DNA of 64,000 nucleotides from Bacillota bacterium LX-D (lineage in GTDB: Bacteria > Bacillota > DUOV01 > Zhaonellaceae). This document shows, in pieces, positions 9,166 to 18,538 of the stretch (its first letter is position 1; each line of letters opens with the position of its first letter). Position numbers and translations under genes: made by a program. The notes below the pieces were generated by a model that searched no databases, was not told the DNA's origin, and saw only the letters and a list, made by a program, of their open reading frames with translations. The DNA is taken from assembly GCA_031628995.1 (NCBI GenBank), contig JAVLUO010000004.1:1-64000 (forward strand), read 5' to 3'.

Positions 9166-9966
9166 TTAAAAGAAGAAGTGAAATAATAATTGATCTAAAA
9201 TGATTAGAAAACCTAAGGCAAATACGTAGTAACTAAAAACTTTCAGTGAGCCTTTATTTAAAATCGCTAACATAAATTTGATTGCTATATAACCGGCAAC
9301 TGCTGCAGCCAATGCTCCAAGAAGCAATGTTAAAATTGAGTCAAGGGGGATACCGGTTGTGGCTAATTTTTTACCTTCCAGTACTGTTGCCCCTAAGATA
9401 GCTGGAATTGAAAGTAAAAAAGAAAAGCGAGCCGCAAATTCTCGGTCTAAACCTCGAAAGAGGGAACCGGCAATTGTTAACCCTGAACGAGAGATAGCAG
9501 GTAAAATGGCAATAGCCTGCATTACTCCGATGAATAAAGAATCGGTGGCAGTTATTTCTTTTAATCCTTTATGGCCGCTGCGTAGACTTTCAGCAACCCA
9601 AAGGATGGCTCCCGTGGCTAGAAATTCAAGCCCCAATGTTTGTCCCGAACTGAATAATTTTTCAAAGAAGTCGTTAAGAAATAAACCAGCAATTACTGCA
9701 GGTATAGTACCAATTACCAGGTAAACGGGCAGCTTGCCAAAAGGTTTTCTAATTATGTACATAATATCGGACCAGAAGAAAATAATTACAGCAATTAAAG
9801 TTCCAAAATGTAAGATAACATCAAAGGCTAGGGAAGAATTAGTAATTCCGAAGAATTTTTGAAGTAAAACTAAATGCCCTGAACTGCTAATTGGGAGAAA
9901 CTCCGTTAGACCTTGAACGATTCCTAAGATAATAGCTTGGATGATAGACAAATTTTTCGCCTCCAT
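9166..9966 (-). CDS. uppP: Undecaprenyl-diphosphatase UppP (BacA family)
   Basis: An integral membrane enzyme, 266 residues from ATG 9966, that recycles the undecaprenyl carrier for peptidoglycan synthesis and gives bacitracin tolerance. Both active-site motifs are visible: GLTEFLPISSSGH near the N terminus and the AISRSG stretch in the second half. About eight hydrophobic segments span the length. The frame is open to 10023, but the family usually begins shortly before the QAIILGIVQG helix. The ribosome binding site is weak (GGAG about 15 bases away), so the start is the least certain part. It converges on motB. Confidence 0.92.
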   Translation of the reverse strand: MEAKNLSIIQAIILGIVQGLTEFLPISSSGHLVLLQKFFGITNSSLAFDVILHFGTLIAVIIFFWSDIMYIIRKPFGKLPVYLVIGTIPAVIAGLFLNDFFEKLFSSGQTLGLEFLATGAILWVAESLRSGHKGLKEITATDSLFIGVMQAIAILPAISRSGLTIAGSLFRGLDREFAARFSFLLSIPAILGATVLEGKKLATTGIPLDSILTLLLGALAAAVAGYIAIKFMLAILNKGSLKVFSYYVFALGFLIILDQLLFHFFF

Positions 9967-10127
9967 AATTTTTATTTGTACTCCACTCACACTAATAATA
10001 TTGTTAATGGTAAAAAAAATCAACTAAGGAACAGAAATACCTTTACAAGCAAGGTACTAGTATATCTTAGTAATGTTTTGTTTTATACTATTATTGTAAG
10101 ATTTGTTTCTGGAGGATAATCTCGGCG

Positions 10128-11186
10128 ATGAAAAAAGACTTGCATGGAATGACCTTAAAAGAGTATTATGATTTATTTCAAGACTTAGCCGAAAAAAAAT
10201 ATAGGGCCAAACAATTATTCCAATGGGTGTTTCAAAAAGCCATTACAGATTTTCAGAAAATGACTAACTTACCTCAGGAATTAACTTTGAAGCTTCAACA
10301 AGAAGTTGATTTCTCTGGTTTAAAAATTAAAAAAAAATTAATTTCACGATTAGATGATACTACGAAATTTTTGCTTTCTTTACCGGACGGAGAAACAATT
10401 GAAACTGTTCGCATGTCTTATACTGGTAAGGAAAGCAGGGATAGGCATACAGTTTGTGTTTCAACCCAGGTAGGGTGCCCAATTGGCTGCCCTTTCTGTG
10501 CTACAGGACTTTCCGGTTGGGTGCGAAATTTAACTACGGGTGAAATAGTGGGACAAGTGTTAGAAATGCAAAAAGATGTCCAAAGGAACTTTCCCGGCAA
10601 AAAGGTAACCAATGTTGTATTTATGGGTATGGGAGAACCTTTGTTGAATTATGATAATGTACTTAAAGCTATTAACATTATTAATGACCCTTTAGGCATA
10701 AATATTGGTATGCGCAGAATTACAATTTCAACTAGTGGCTTAGTACCTCAAATTAATGCTTTAGCCAAAGAAAAGCTGCCTATTGTTTTAGCTATTTCTT
10801 TGCATGCTGCAAATAATAATTTACGCAATGAGCTAGTGCCTATAAATAAAAAATATCCCTTAGATGAACTGCTTTCAGCCTGTAGGGATTATATCAGTTC
10901 TACAGGCAGAAGAATTACTTTTGAGTATGCCTTAATAGCTGGCAAAAACGATCAGGCGAAGGATGCTTTGGAATTACGTAACCTTTTAAAGGGTATGCAG
11001 GCTAATGTAAATTTAATTCCTTTAAATACTGTTGGAGAAACAAAGCTTAGACGTTCCCAAAATAAAATAGTTAAAATATTCGCCCAAAAGCTGCAAGAAT
11101 CTGGACTAGAGGTAGCTATCAGGGAAGAAAAAGGTAGTGACATTGACGCAGCGTGTGGTCAATTGCGCCGTAGGAGAGTGGAGTAA
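10128..11186 (+). CDS. rlmN: Dual-specificity 23S rRNA/tRNA adenine C2-methyltransferase RlmN
   Basis: A 352-residue radical-SAM enzyme that methylates A2503 of 23S rRNA and A37 of tRNAs. The C-x3-C-x2-C cluster motif lies at Cys117, 121 and 124. GMGEPLLNYDNV is the SAM-binding glycine motif, and the conserved catalytic cysteine region near the C terminus reads DIDAACGQL. The ATG follows TCTGGAGGATAATC. The stop adjoins the start of the FhaA-like gene, so it probably leads the 10.1-19.2 kb operon, as rlmN does in Bacillus relatives. Confidence 0.95.
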   Translation: MKKDLHGMTLKEYYDLFQDLAEKKYRAKQLFQWVFQKAITDFQKMTNLPQELTLKLQQEVDFSGLKIKKKLISRLDDTTKFLLSLPDGETIETVRMSYTGKESRDRHTVCVSTQVGCPIGCPFCATGLSGWVRNLTTGEIVGQVLEMQKDVQRNFPGKKVTNVVFMGMGEPLLNYDNVLKAINIINDPLGINIGMRRITISTSGLVPQINALAKEKLPIVLAISLHAANNNLRNELVPINKKYPLDELLSACRDYISSTGRRITFEYALIAGKNDQAKDALELRNLLKGMQANVNLIPLNTVGETKLRRSQNKIVKIFAQKLQESGLEVAIREEKGSDIDAACGQLRRRRVE

Positions 11187-11951
11187 ATGTCATTTTTAAA
11201 GGGTATTGAAAATTTCCTGGAAGAACAGATGGAAGGTTGGATAGAGAAACGTTTTAAAGGTCCTATTCAGCCCCAAGAAGTGGCAGCTAAGGCAGTGCAG
11301 GCAATGCTAAAAAACCAGAAACACAGTATCAATAAAACATATGTGCCCAATTGTTATGAGATTTTTTTAAGTAAGCAGGATTGGAGAAGGTTTGCCTCCA
11401 TTGAAAAAGCATTTAGCCAGGAAATAGCAGATGTTCTTAGGGAGAAAGCCCAGGAAAGACACTTTACTATTATTGGAGATCCAAAGGTTAGCATTACATC
11501 CAATGACGAGCTAAGCCAAGGATCTGTAAAAGTGAATGCCTACTACATGGAAATAGAGGAAGATGATTTAAATGGCTTGAAAAACATTGGAACAGCTGAA
11601 GAGCATTTTGGGGATACTTTAACCTTTAGTAAAAATGAAATTAGTCAAGCCTTAGAGACTAGAAAATTAGTATTACGAGTTTTAAATGGACCTAATGAAG
11701 GAAAATTATTCTGCCTTAGACGTGATAGAATGACCATAGGACGCAAGGTATTTAATGATATCTTAATCAATGATAACAGCGTTTCCAGGGAACACGCCCA
11801 CATAGATTATATAAGCGGTTCCTATATTTTGACTGATTTAGATAGTACTAACGGAACTTATCTTAATGGGCAAAAAATTATCAAAAGCAAGCTTTTGTTG
11901 GGGGATAAAATTATGGTAGGAAAGACAGAGCTCTTGGTTGAGGAGGAGTGA
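11187..11951 (+). CDS. FhaA-like protein: DUF3662 plus C-terminal FHA domain
   Basis: A 254-residue protein. Residues 1-125 match the DUF3662 domain found at the N terminus of actinobacterial FhaA (start FLKGIENFLEEQMEGWIEK). Residues about 170-254 form a forkhead-associated domain with GRKVFNDI, SVSREHAHI and DSTNGTYLNG, the phosphothreonine-binding surface. In mycobacteria FhaA is a reader for the PASTA kinase and acts on late cell-wall steps. The gene order here (FhaA, FHA, PP2C, RodA, PBP, kinase) repeats that cluster, so the same role is a fair inference. It directly abuts rlmN. Confidence 0.87.
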   Translation: MSFLKGIENFLEEQMEGWIEKRFKGPIQPQEVAAKAVQAMLKNQKHSINKTYVPNCYEIFLSKQDWRRFASIEKAFSQEIADVLREKAQERHFTIIGDPKVSITSNDELSQGSVKVNAYYMEIEEDDLNGLKNIGTAEEHFGDTLTFSKNEISQALETRKLVLRVLNGPNEGKLFCLRRDRMTIGRKVFNDILINDNSVSREHAHIDYISGSYILTDLDSTNGTYLNGQKIIKSKLLLGDKIMVGKTELLVEEE

Positions 11952-11952
11952 G

Positions 11953-12414
11953 ATGGTTGATTTTATAATTGCCATTTTACGTTATGTATTTTTGGCAATA
12001 CTTTTTATTTTTGTTTTCTCGATTATTCGTTTAATAACCAAGGATTTAACCGCAAATAAAAATTACCAGAGAAAGCATGATACCAATTATTGCCTAGTGG
12101 TAAAGGCAGCAGGAGATTTATCTAATTTACAAGAAGGATATATTTATCCCTTACAGAAGGGGGAGATAGTGTTAGGCAGAGACTCAGGATGTACCATTTC
12201 AATCATAGACCCTCATATCTCAGGCCGGCACGCATACTTATACCAAAATGCTAACGGGTGGTTTCTTGAAGATTTAGGCAGCACCAATGGTACATTTTTA
12301 AATGGTAAGAGAATTAATAGCAAAAAAAGGATTAAAAACGGCGATATTATACTCTTAGGTGATGCTGTATTTGAAGTAGGGAGGTGGGATAGTGAGAGCC
12401 GTAGCGCGAACTGA
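11953..12414 (+). CDS. Membrane-anchored FHA-domain protein (FhaB-like)
   Basis: A 153-residue protein with one N-terminal membrane helix (about residues 3-25) and a cytoplasmic FHA domain near residues 55-145, showing the GRDSGC, HISGRHAYL and GSTNGTFLNGK motifs. This architecture matches mycobacterial FhaB/FipA, a phosphothreonine reader at the division site. ATG 11953 follows AGGAGG (11941-11946), which is why I do not use the upstream TTG at 11938. The 3' end overlaps the phosphatase gene by 23 bases. Confidence 0.86.
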   Translation: MVDFIIAILRYVFLAILFIFVFSIIRLITKDLTANKNYQRKHDTNYCLVVKAAGDLSNLQEGYIYPLQKGEIVLGRDSGCTISIIDPHISGRHAYLYQNANGWFLEDLGSTNGTFLNGKRINSKKRIKNGDIILLGDAVFEVGRWDSESRSAN

Positions 12415-13096
12415 AACAGGTCTAGTGCGAAAAATTAATGAAGACTGCTACTACTGTGATCTAGATGCTAAGCTTTTTGTTGTAGCAGATGGAATGGGAG
12501 GACATTTAGCCGGGGAAGTTGCTAGCAAAATGGCGGTGGAAATTATTGTTAATTATTCGCAAAATATATCCATATCATCGGCACAAAGTTTATGGGAAGC
12601 TGTGAGTGAGGCCAATGCTAGGATTTATGCCAATTCACTTAATAATGCCTCTAGGCAAGGAATGGGTACAACGGTTACCTGTGCTAAGGTGCTGGATGAC
12701 AAGTTAATTTTAGCTCATGTTGGGGACAGTAGGGCTTATTTGTTTAATGGAAAGGAAATTATTCATTTAACTGACGATCATTCTTTTGTGGGAGAGCTTG
12801 TCCGAAGTGGAAGTATCACGGAAAACGAAGCACAAAGACATCCTAAACGCAATATATTATTACGGGCTTTGGGAGCTGAAGAGCAAGTAAATATTGACAT
12901 TTTTGAGAAGTCAATTAAAAGGGGCAATCTTGTACTCTTATGTACTGATGGTCTGCACAATCTCTTGTCTGATGAGGAAATATACTTCATTTTACTTGAA
13001 ATGAAGGACTTAGAATCAGCTGTAGATGACATGATAAAGCTGGCTTATTCCCGGGGAGCAGGGGATAACATTACTATTATTTTAATCCAAATTTAG
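12392..13096 (+). CDS. PP2C-family serine/threonine phosphatase
   Basis: A 234-residue phosphatase of the Stp/PrpC/PstP type that reverses phosphorylation by the PASTA kinase encoded 2.7 kb downstream. Metal-binding motifs are present: NEDC, VADGMGGH, the HVGDSRAYL strand, CTDGLHNLL and GAGDNITIILI. Start GTG 12392 lies inside the FHA gene after GGGAGGTGG. It has no membrane segment, unlike mycobacterial PstP. Confidence 0.92.
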   Translation: MRAVARTETGLVRKINEDCYYCDLDAKLFVVADGMGGHLAGEVASKMAVEIIVNYSQNISISSAQSLWEAVSEANARIYANSLNNASRQGMGTTVTCAKVLDDKLILAHVGDSRAYLFNGKEIIHLTDDHSFVGELVRSGSITENEAQRHPKRNILLRALGAEEQVNIDIFEKSIKRGNLVLLCTDGLHNLLSDEEIYFILLEMKDLESAVDDMIKLAYSRGAGDNITIILIQI

Positions 13097-13114
13097 TTTT
13101 ACATCGTAGGTGAT

Positions 13115-14380
13115 ATGATGAAAATTTTACGCCGCCCTCAAGAGGCGTTATTATTATTTTTAGTTACATTAGTGATTATGTTTGGCGCTTTGCTTTTTAA
13201 ACTTACAACACCAGAATATAGCAAACAACTATTCCTAGGGGCGTTAATCCTAGTAATAACTTTCTTCCTTATTCATTTTCTTTTAAGTTGGGTTAATCCG
13301 GCGGCTGATGAGCTCCTATTGCCCCTAGCAGCTATGCTTTCAACATTAGGACTATTAGCTATTTTTCGCATTGACCCTGATCTAGCCATAAGACAATGGT
13401 TATGGTTAATGCTAAGCCTTTTAGCTTTCGGAATTATACTTGTTTTTTTTAAAAACTACCAAGTTCTTAGTGAATATAAATATGTATTTATGGTTTTAGG
13501 AATTATTTTTTTATTAATAACCGTTATCTTAGGTACAAAGATTGGCGGATCCCGAGCTTGGCTGCAAATTGGCTCTTTTCGCTTTCAGCCAGCTGAATTA
13601 GTTAAGTTATTAGTTATTTTTTTCTTGGCCAGTTATTTAAGAGATACGAAAGAAATATTAATGGCACGTAAAAATTATGGTTTTTTCGCTTTGCCAGAAC
13701 CTAGGGCAATTGTGCCACTGCTATTAATGAGCTTTATGTCTTTGGGTTTATTGGCTTTGCAAAAAGATCTTGGAGCTGCGATGATTTTTTTTGGTATTTT
13801 TTTGGTAATGTTGTATACAAGTACAGGTAGGGGATCTTTTTTACTAATCGGTTTAGGATTTTTTTCTTTAGGAACCATTGCTGCTTACCATATATTTGGT
13901 CACTTCCGCCTACGTGTGCTGATTTGGTTAGACCCTTGGAACCATGTTGATAGGGCCTATCAAATAACACAATCTCTTTTCGCTATTGCAAGCGGTGGTA
14001 TGTTTGGCACGGGCATGGGATTGGGCCTTCCGGAGGCCATTCCGGCTGCTGAAACGGATTTGATTTTTTCTGTTTTAACAGAGCAATTAGGTCTTTTAGG
14101 AGGCATTTGTTTAATTATTTTGTTTTTGCTTTTAGGTTATCGTGGTTTTAAAGCAGCGATGAGGGCGGATAATGAATTTGGTTTACTCTTGGCAACAGGT
14201 TTAACAACTTTACTTTCACTACAAAGTTTTGTTATTATCAGTGGAGTATTAAAACTACTGCCCTTAACAGGAGTTACGCTGCCCTTTGTAAGTTACGGAG
14301 GGAGCTCTTTAATAATTAGCTATATATTACTTGGTTTAGTAATGAATGTCGGTAGTTCTGCCGAGGAGGTTTCGGCATGA
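13115..14380 (+). CDS. FtsW/RodA/SpoVE-family peptidoglycan glycosyltransferase
   Basis: A 421-residue SEDS protein with about ten membrane helices. It polymerises lipid II and normally works with a class B penicillin-binding protein, here encoded by the next gene with an ATGA overlap. Family signatures: the conserved PWNHVDRAYQITQSLFAI region, the ETDLIF aspartate motif between helices, and SYGGSSLI near the C terminus. Cluster context favours a RodA-like or sporulation role over the main division FtsW, but the subfamily cannot be settled by eye. Confidence 0.9.
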   Translation: MMKILRRPQEALLLFLVTLVIMFGALLFKLTTPEYSKQLFLGALILVITFFLIHFLLSWVNPAADELLLPLAAMLSTLGLLAIFRIDPDLAIRQWLWLMLSLLAFGIILVFFKNYQVLSEYKYVFMVLGIIFLLITVILGTKIGGSRAWLQIGSFRFQPAELVKLLVIFFLASYLRDTKEILMARKNYGFFALPEPRAIVPLLLMSFMSLGLLALQKDLGAAMIFFGIFLVMLYTSTGRGSFLLIGLGFFSLGTIAAYHIFGHFRLRVLIWLDPWNHVDRAYQITQSLFAIASGGMFGTGMGLGLPEAIPAAETDLIFSVLTEQLGLLGGICLIILFLLLGYRGFKAAMRADNEFGLLLATGLTTLLSLQSFVIISGVLKLLPLTGVTLPFVSYGGSSLIISYILLGLVMNVGSSAEEVSA

Positions 14381-15768
14381 ACAAAAATGTTTATAAAGTA
14401 GCTATGTCTTTTGTGCTTGCTTTTACTGTTTTAATTTTCTACTTAACCTATATTAGCCAGTTTCAGGGGCCTTTTTTAACAACTCATCCTAAAAACAGCA
14501 GGATATGGAAAGTTGAGGAAAGCACAATTCGGGGAAGTATCTATGATCGAAACAAGGAAATACTTGTTGAGACCAATCGGCAAAATATACCTGAAAGGAA
14601 ATATTATCTAAAGGAAAGTGCAGCTCATATTATGGGCTATGTTTCCAGGAAATATGGCAAAACTGGCATTGAGGATTATTACGATAATTATCTATTAGGG
14701 ATTACGGGAGGGGTAAAATATGTTAATTATTTTCGCCGCTTAGTAGGCAAACCGCCAGAAGGGTCTAATCTTTATCTTACAATAGATAAATCCATGCAAG
14801 AGGAAGCTTATCGGATGTTAGATGGCAGAAAGGGAGCTGTAGTAGCTATAGACCCTCAGACTGGGGCAGTTTTAGCATTAGTAAGTTCTCCTAGTTATGA
14901 TTCTAACTCAGTTAGCCAACAATGGGAGGCACTTAATCGAGAGGAAAACAGTCCTTTATTAAATAGAGCAACCCAAGGGCTGTACCCACCTGGTTCAGTC
15001 ATTAAAATTGCCATGGCTGGTGGTGCTTTAACTAAAAACCCTAATCTTTGGAGCCAGCATTTTCCTAACCCTGGATACATTGATGTTGAGGGACATCGTA
15101 TTCATGACACCATTATTAGAACAAATCCTAGCATGCTGGAGGGAATAGCCTATTCCTCAAATGTAGTATTTACTAATTTGGCTTTAGAGCTGGGTCCTGA
15201 AGATTTTTATACAAATTTGCAAAACTTTTACTTTAATAAAAGCATTCCATTTATATTGCCAATAAAAAAGAGTTATGTAATTCCACCTAGGAAACTAACT
15301 TCAAGTGCTTTGGCGCAAAATGGTATTGGGCAAGGTGAGATGTTAGTTACCCCTTTTCATATGGCTTTAATTACTGCTGCAATAGCTAATAAGGGGATAA
15401 TGATGGAACCCTATTTAGTACAGAAAATTACCTCACCTGCTGGATTTACAGTTTTCAGGAATACAACTAAGGATTTGGCAAAACCACTGGAACCTGAAAT
15501 TGCCCAACTGGTAACTGAAGGAATGACAGCAGTTGTAGATTGGGGAACTGGAAGAAATGCTCAAATACCTGGTGTAAAGGTTGCCGGAAAAACCGGCTCT
15601 GCACAAAACCCCAATGGCATTAGTCATGCTTGGTTTGTAGGTTTTGCTCCTGCGGACAATCCCAAAATTGCTGTTGCTGTTATCTTGGAAAACCAAGGTG
15701 CGGGCGGAACACAGGCAGCACCTATTGCTAAAAGTTTGTTTAATATTGCATTGGGAAGAGAGAGGTGA
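14377..15768 (+). CDS. Class B penicillin-binding protein (PbpA-like transpeptidase)
   Basis: A 463-residue bitopic protein with one N-terminal membrane anchor (residues about 8-28) and a transpeptidase domain. The active-site motifs are GSVIK (SxxK, about residue 207), SSN (about residue 258) and KTGSAQ (about residue 404). The short pedestal and lack of PASTA domains make it like mycobacterial PbpA rather than FtsI. It overlaps the SEDS gene by four bases, so the pair is probably made in equal amounts as a wall-synthesis couple. The kinase gene follows after only four bases. Confidence 0.9.
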   Translation: MNKNVYKVAMSFVLAFTVLIFYLTYISQFQGPFLTTHPKNSRIWKVEESTIRGSIYDRNKEILVETNRQNIPERKYYLKESAAHIMGYVSRKYGKTGIEDYYDNYLLGITGGVKYVNYFRRLVGKPPEGSNLYLTIDKSMQEEAYRMLDGRKGAVVAIDPQTGAVLALVSSPSYDSNSVSQQWEALNREENSPLLNRATQGLYPPGSVIKIAMAGGALTKNPNLWSQHFPNPGYIDVEGHRIHDTIIRTNPSMLEGIAYSSNVVFTNLALELGPEDFYTNLQNFYFNKSIPFILPIKKSYVIPPRKLTSSALAQNGIGQGEMLVTPFHMALITAAIANKGIMMEPYLVQKITSPAGFTVFRNTTKDLAKPLEPEIAQLVTEGMTAVVDWGTGRNAQIPGVKVAGKTGSAQNPNGISHAWFVGFAPADNPKIAVAVILENQGAGGTQAAPIAKSLFNIALGRER

Positions 15769-15772
15769 GTGT

Positions 15773-17644
15773 ATGATTGGTAAAATACTTGGTAACCGCT
15801 ACGAAGTTATTGAAAAAATTGGCGGCGGAGGAATGGCTGTAGTCTATAAAGGCAAGGATAAATTACTTAACAGAACTGTAACAATTAAAGTACTACGGGA
15901 ACAGTATGTTAATGAAACAGATTTTATCAGAAGATTCCAGCGTGAAGCCCAGGCTGTAGCTAGTTTATCTCATCCCAATATTGTTAGTATTTACGATGTT
16001 GGGCACGAGGAAGACTTTCACTATTTGGTAATGGAATATGTAGAAGGCAGTAATTTAAAAGAGGTTATTCAACAAGAAGCTCCTTTGGAACCATTGAAGG
16101 CTATTGACTATTTAATGCAAATCCTGGACGCTTTAGAACATGCCCATGAACATATGATTATCCATCGGGATATTAAGCCCCATAACATTTTAGTTACTAA
16201 AAGCGGGAAATTAAAAGTAACTGATTTTGGTATAGCTCAAGCAGCATCTACAGCAGCTACAGTTACTTACACTGGAATGATGGTTGGATCTGTGCAATAT
16301 ATTTCCCCTGAACAGGCCAAAGGAGAAATTACCGGGGCATATTCAGATCTTTATTCTGCAGGAGTTGTACTTTATGAATTATTAACAGGTAAACTTCCAT
16401 TTAGTGGGGAAAACGCCATTGGTATTGCGATTAAACATATTGAAGCAAGTGTAACTCCTCCAAGTCAATTGGTACATGGAATTCCACCAGAATTGGAATA
16501 CGTTGTTTTAAAAGCAATGGCCAAGGATCCCAAAGAGCGATATTCCTCCGCTGGCGAAATGAGGCTTGCCTTAGAAAAGGTTCATTTAGATCTTAGCGGA
16601 GAATTGCCTACTCAAGTATTGCCTACAGTTAAAACAGGCATTCGGCAGAACCGGGAGCCATTGCAACGTCTACAGCAACAGCCACAGCCATCTAAAGAAA
16701 CTATAAATCATAAACCTAAACCATTAGTATGGTTTCTCGTTCCTCTTTTTTTGCTGGCAATAATTGGCGGGTTTTGGCTTGGCATGGAACAGCTTTTTGC
16801 TGTTAAAGAAGTTAAAGTACCTTCAGTTGAGGGTAAGACTCTAGCTGAAGCGGAAATAATTTTAAGCAAAGCGGGGCTTCATTACCAGATTAACCGAAGG
16901 GTAAGTAATTCTGATGTACCTGAAAATACGATAGTTAAACAAGATCCTCAACCAGGGGAAACGATTAAAAAAACACAACCAATTCTACTAGATGTTAGCA
17001 CAGGACCTGATTTAAAAACTGTCCCAGGGGTTATTGGATTATCGGAAAGGGCAGCAAGAATAGCAATTACTAATGCTGGCTTTGTAGTTAAAAATGTGCT
17101 AACAGTAAATGATGAACAAATTCCCAAAGGTCAAGTAGTAGATCAACAGCCTAAACCTGAAACTCAACAACCTGTAGGAACAGAAGTTACATTGACTGTT
17201 AGCTTAGGCTCACCTCAGAAGTTTATTTCAATGCCAGATTTGCTCTATAAAAGCTTAGACGAGGCTAAAAAGGAAATCGAAAATAGTGATCTTGAAATAG
17301 GTACAATTACAGAAGAAATAAGCGATAAATATTTTAGCGGTCAGGTAATAGAACAAAGCATACCGGCGGGAAGAAATGTATTAAGTCACCAAAAAGTAGA
17401 CTTGAAAGTTAGTAAAGGACCTGGGCCAGAAGCTCAAATGGCAAGCGTAGAATTTGAGGTTGTTGATGATGGAGCCACCCATAAAATTCAAATTATTGTT
17501 TCTGACTCAAAAGGAACTCGTGAAGAATATAATGAGATACACGAATCAGGAGAATCTGTAAGCACAACAGTAGAATATTATGGCAAGGGAACCTTAGAAC
17601 TTCTTCAGGATGGTAAAGTAATTTACAAAAAGGCTATTCCCTAA
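15773..17644 (+). CDS. prkC: PASTA-domain serine/threonine protein kinase (PrkC/PknB type)
   Basis: A 623-residue transmembrane kinase. The catalytic domain (10-270) has the glycine loop GGGGMAVVY, Lys39 in VTIKV, HRD at 131-133 with LKPHN-type loop, and DFG at 151-153. A membrane helix lies near 322-342. Three extracellular PASTA repeats follow (about 350-555), which sense muropeptides or lipid II, then a C-terminal domain of about 65 residues outside the PASTA family. In Firmicutes this kinase controls wall metabolism, translation GTPases such as RsgA (next gene) and spore germination. ATG 15773 follows AGAGGTGAG; the frame upstream to 15644 overlaps the PBP gene and is not used. Confidence 0.94.
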   Translation: MIGKILGNRYEVIEKIGGGGMAVVYKGKDKLLNRTVTIKVLREQYVNETDFIRRFQREAQAVASLSHPNIVSIYDVGHEEDFHYLVMEYVEGSNLKEVIQQEAPLEPLKAIDYLMQILDALEHAHEHMIIHRDIKPHNILVTKSGKLKVTDFGIAQAASTAATVTYTGMMVGSVQYISPEQAKGEITGAYSDLYSAGVVLYELLTGKLPFSGENAIGIAIKHIEASVTPPSQLVHGIPPELEYVVLKAMAKDPKERYSSAGEMRLALEKVHLDLSGELPTQVLPTVKTGIRQNREPLQRLQQQPQPSKETINHKPKPLVWFLVPLFLLAIIGGFWLGMEQLFAVKEVKVPSVEGKTLAEAEIILSKAGLHYQINRRVSNSDVPENTIVKQDPQPGETIKKTQPILLDVSTGPDLKTVPGVIGLSERAARIAITNAGFVVKNVLTVNDEQIPKGQVVDQQPKPETQQPVGTEVTLTVSLGSPQKFISMPDLLYKSLDEAKKEIENSDLEIGTITEEISDKYFSGQVIEQSIPAGRNVLSHQKVDLKVSKGPGPEAQMASVEFEVVDDGATHKIQIIVSDSKGTREEYNEIHESGESVSTTVEYYGKGTLELLQDGKVIYKKAIP

Positions 17645-17662
17645 GGATTTGGAGGAAAAAGC

Positions 17663-18538
17663 TTGATCGAAGGTATTATTATACGAGGCTACAGTGGTTT
17701 CTATTACGTTCAAACAAATGATAGTATCTATGAATGTTCTCTGCGGGGTAGGTACAGACTAAAAAAACAGGATTTCTTACCCGGCGATCGGGTGATGATA
17801 TTGCCAAGGCAAGGGGAAGGGAAAGGAGTAATCGAAGAATTACTACCTAGAAAAGTTGAACTCCTTCGCCCTGCCATAGCTAATGTAAACCAAGCTATTC
17901 TGGTTATTCCTTTGAACAATAAACAGCCTGATTTAATGCTTTTAGATCGACTGTTGATTATGACGACAAATGCTGGGATTAGACCGATAATTTGTTTTAA
18001 TAAAGTAGATTTAGCTGATGAAAATGTGGCAGCTGATCTAAAACAGCTATATCAAAAGATTGGCTATCAGACTATTTTGACTAGCGCTAAAAAAGAAATA
18101 GGAATTCAAGAATTAAAAAATGAATTGTATGGCAATATCTCTGTTTTTGCTGGGCCGTCAGGAGTCGGCAAATCCAGTTTGTTAAATGCAGTTGAGCCTG
18201 GTTTAGAACTGCAAACAGGAGAAGTAAGTAGAAAGAGCCAACGAGGACGACATACAACTAGGTATACATCTCTTTTAGCTTTAAAAGAGGGGGGATTCGT
18301 GGCAGATTCCCCTGGCTTTAGCTGCTTACATCTACCTGAAATGAAAAGAGAAGAACTGGCTTCATACTTTCCGGAATTCTCTTTGCAGCAACAATGTAAA
18401 TTTACTACATGCCTTCACCATACGGAGCCAGAATGTGCAGTAAAACAGGCCCTGGAGGAAGGAAAAATAGATCCTAGGAGATACGAACATTATCTAGATT
18501 TTCTAGTAGAAGTTATAGCTAAGGAGAGGAGTTATTAA
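17663..18538 (+). CDS. rsgA: Ribosome small-subunit GTPase RsgA
   Basis: A 291-residue circularly permuted GTPase that aids 30S maturation. An OB-fold (1-70) precedes the G domain with NKVD (113-116) placed before the P loop GPSGVGKS (164-171), the family hallmark. The C-terminal zinc module has Cys and His ligands in CKFTTCLHHTEPEC. It begins at TTG 17663 after GGAGG (17651-17655). It sits behind the PASTA kinase, which phosphorylates RsgA in Bacillus, and abuts rpe. Confidence 0.95.
   Translation: MIEGIIIRGYSGFYYVQTNDSIYECSLRGRYRLKKQDFLPGDRVMILPRQGEGKGVIEELLPRKVELLRPAIANVNQAILVIPLNNKQPDLMLLDRLLIMTTNAGIRPIICFNKVDLADENVAADLKQLYQKIGYQTILTSAKKEIGIQELKNELYGNISVFAGPSGVGKSSLLNAVEPGLELQTGEVSRKSQRGRHTTRYTSLLALKEGGFVADSPGFSCLHLPEMKREELASYFPEFSLQQQCKFTTCLHHTEPECAVKQALEEGKIDPRRYEHYLDFLVEVIAKERSY

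Noticed and set aside
9359-9724. Plus-strand 121-codon frame opposite uppP
   Set aside because: Antisense shadow of a strongly conserved membrane protein gene; basic low-complexity product without start signals.
15433-15696. Minus-strand frame inside the class B PBP gene
   Set aside because: Shadow of the real gene; no ribosome binding site and no plausible protein features.
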